Positions 15,129 through 16,517 of a stretch of 16,517 bases of DNA are shown here, in pieces. Every line of letters starts with the position of its first letter. The first letter of the stretch is position 1. The DNA comes from Firmicutes bacterium CAG:822 (lineage in GTDB: Bacteria; Bacillota_I; Bacilli_A; RF39; UBA660): assembly GCA_000432855.1 (NCBI GenBank), contig HF990836.1, positions 1 through 16,517 on the forward strand. The letters run 5' to 3'. The position numbers and the translations under genes are program-made. Below the pieces are notes generated by a model. That model was not told the origin of the DNA, made no database searches, and worked only from the letters and a program-made list of their open reading frames with translations.

Positions 15129-15623
15129 TTATTCTTTTTTCAAATATTTTATAAGAATTTTATATTTACTTTTTAAATTACCATAGCTAAATGCGCAATT
15201 AGCTCCACTAGTAGATGGCAAATAAATCGCTTTAATTAAAACATCGTTATAACAATATTTATTATATAATTCCAAAGCTTTTTTACCCGTCACAAAAATA
15301 TATTTAACATCAGTTCCTTGGATTAACTTTTTTATATCATTTACTTTAGGATTTTTAATTGAACTATCACTAGAACCATTTATATCACAAGAGTCAAGTA
15401 CATCCCATAAAGCAATGTTATTTCTTTTTAAAAATTCTTTTCTATCTTCTATTGTGTTTGGAAAATCTTCATTTAATAAATCACTCATTAATTTCCAAAA
15501 TCTATTTTGTGGATGCATATAATAAAATCCAAGCTCTCTAGACTTAACCGACGGAATAGAACCTAAAATAAGGACTTTACTGTCTTTATTAATATATGGA
15601 CCAAATTCATGACTAACCTGCAT
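15129..15623 (-). CDS. Hypoxanthine-DNA glycosylase, UDG superfamily family 6
   Basis: This 164-aa enzyme removes deaminated adenine (hypoxanthine) from DNA as the first step of base excision repair. The N-terminal motif is GSIPSVKSRE (21-30) followed by FYYMHPQNRFW (33-43). N40 is the residue expected to play the catalytic role in family 6 enzymes. The C-terminal motif LPSTSGAN (135-142) fits the family's LPSTSPAN-type loop. The length is normal for the family. Its ATG lies inside the end of the flavodoxin-like gene (11-bp overlap), so the two form one transcription unit. No link to the pilus is evident. Confidence 0.88.
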   Translation of the reverse strand: MQVSHEFGPYINKDSKVLILGSIPSVKSRELGFYYMHPQNRFWKLMSDLLNEDFPNTIEDRKEFLKRNNIALWDVLDSCDINGSSDSSIKNPKVNDIKKLIQGTDVKYIFVTGKKALELYNKYCYNDVLIKAIYLPSTSGANCAFSYGNLKSKYKILIKYLKKE

Positions 15624-16116
15624 TGATAACTTTCCTTATCTTTTTCCTAAAATCGTTTAAATCATCCTCATTAGGTCTATCTAAAACCTTATTAAAATTT
15701 TCTATCATTTTCATTATTCTTTTATCACCCGGTTTTTGATTTAATAAACTTTCGTATTTTTCTTTTACTCCGTTTGATAATTTACCTGGGCAAAAATAAT
15801 AACCCAAAATTTCATTATCTTCATTTATATATTTTCGAGTATTTTCAAAGAGTAATTTATAATACTTTTCATCACCACCAAAACCACATGTACCAAAAAC
15901 AAAAATTTTTTTATTATGGAGTTTTCGATAAACTAGCTTTATTTTATCGCTTGGACTACCCTTATCTGTCCAAGAACCAACAAAAACCAAATCCGCATTC
16001 AAAATATTTTCATCATATTTTTTATAAACTTTAGCGTTCTTACATTCATTATCAATAGCCTCAGCTAAATTTCTCGTATTACCCGTAACTGAATCATAAA
16101 CTATTGCTATTTCCAT
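15613..16116 (-). CDS. Flavodoxin-family protein
   Basis: This 167-aa protein has the flavodoxin phosphate-binding loop DSVTGNT (8-14) near the N-terminus, a second FMN-contact region GSWTDKGSPS (47-56) and a third GTCGFGG (75-81). It should bind FMN and act in one-electron transfer. The VGSWTDKG pattern is typical of short 'flavodoxin family' proteins of Firmicutes, some of which assist dedicated reductases; no partner reductase is visible here. The C-terminal 40 residues are helical and charged. GGAGAGG precedes the ATG. Its end overlaps the glycosylase gene by 11 bp. Confidence 0.85.
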   Translation of the reverse strand: MEIAIVYDSVTGNTRNLAEAIDNECKNAKVYKKYDENILNADLVFVGSWTDKGSPSDKIKLVYRKLHNKKIFVFGTCGFGGDEKYYKLLFENTRKYINEDNEILGYYFCPGKLSNGVKEKYESLLNQKPGDKRIMKMIENFNKVLDRPNEDDLNDFRKKIRKVINAG

Positions 16117-16504
16117 TTATATTCACCTCTCCAAAGCCTTGACAATAATTATCAAACTCTTTAATAACATCAAGGGATACCCGGCTAGAAAGTAAATCTT
16201 TATCTACATCACTTAAATCGCCGAAATTTTATAAAATTAATTTATACAGTTCATTTTTAATATTTGAAGCCACCTCAACATTTCAAGTTTCCATCTCAAA
16301 AATCATTTAAAGACAAGTTACTATTTGTAAATATTTGTTCTGCTCTTTAAACTCCTCATATTTACCACATTTTCTAGCTTCACTTTCAATTTCCATAACC
16401 ACTCTAATTATATCAAATATATAAGAATTAAATTTATAATTATTTCCAAATACCCCTCTATTAATATCTTTCCTAGAACAAAATGCCAAAATAAATTTTG
16501 ACAT
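16094..16504 (-). pseudogene. Decayed reading frame of unknown function
   Basis: An ATG at 16504 with GAGG upstream opens a 65-codon frame that stops at TAA 16307-16309. The same frame continues with coding-like sequence through a TGA (16283-16285) and a TAA (16229-16231). It then reads about 44 codons (including DLSDVDKDLLSSRVSLDVIKE) to a TGA at 16094-16096, just inside the flavodoxin-like gene. Three in-frame stops in a frame that otherwise looks protein-coding suggest an old gene now broken. A short expressed 65-aa protein (MSKFILAFCSRKD...) cannot be excluded. I do not recognise a family. Confidence 0.5.
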
Positions 16505-16517
16505 TAGCTTACCTCAC

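Noticed and set aside
1..16517. Host genome with TGA read as Trp (code 4)
   Set aside because: All clearly native genes use TGG for Trp and have no internal TGA. A TGA serves as stop in the ATGA overlap at 4597-4600. The broken frame at 16094-16504 also contains TAA stops, so its TGA is no support.
1..16517. CRISPR array, tRNA, rRNA or riboswitch
   Set aside because: No regularly spaced repeats, cloverleaf-like sequence or conserved RNA core was seen on either strand.

Overview
The window is AT-rich and has strong Gram-positive-style ribosome binding sites (AGGAGG-like). It uses the standard bacterial code: TGG for Trp throughout, stops mostly TAA or TAG. There is no secretin, outer-membrane or lipoprotein-pilotin gene. 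This suggests a low-GC monoderm, probably an uncultured Bacilli/Firmicutes lineage of gut type. That assignment is inference, since no rRNA or taxonomic marker is present.

Almost all genes lie on the minus strand, and the core (about 15.1 kb down to 2.2 kb) is one Tad/Flp-type pilus locus. In transcription order it holds: a 535-aa multi-pass membrane protein, a secreted single-anchor protein (224 aa, GTG start), a 923-aa Cys-rich secreted protein, a TadE-like minor pilin, CpaB/RcpC with an added C-terminal domain, the CpaF/TadA ATPase, TadB, TadC, a 77-aa four-Cys major-pilin candidate, two paralogous TadE-like minor pilins, a TadZ/CpaE-like protein without Walker lysines, and a tandem pair of two-TM proteins resembling VirB2/TrbC pilins. 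Predicted assembly: ATPase and TadB/TadC form the inner-membrane motor, TadZ positions it, CpaB spans the wall side, the small pilins form the fibre, and the large secreted proteins are tip or surface partners. No prepilin peptidase is visible.

The locus appears to have several transcription units: a probable promoter before the 535-aa gene, a separate extended -10 promoter plus a downstream terminator/attenuator around the pilin gene, and a near-consensus promoter (TTGACA-17-TATATT) driving the VirB2-like pair.

An ISL3-family element (761-2214) has inserted between the last pilus gene's stop codon and the operon terminator. It makes a perfect 8-bp target duplication that contains the stop codon. 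Its transposase has a single in-frame TGA, where family members normally have Trp. At the left edge, a partial secreted-protein gene (651 down to 1) has its own promoter. At the right edge are a flavodoxin-like gene overlapping a family 6 hypoxanthine-DNA glycosylase gene, and a decayed reading frame upstream of them; none of these has an obvious link to the pilus.
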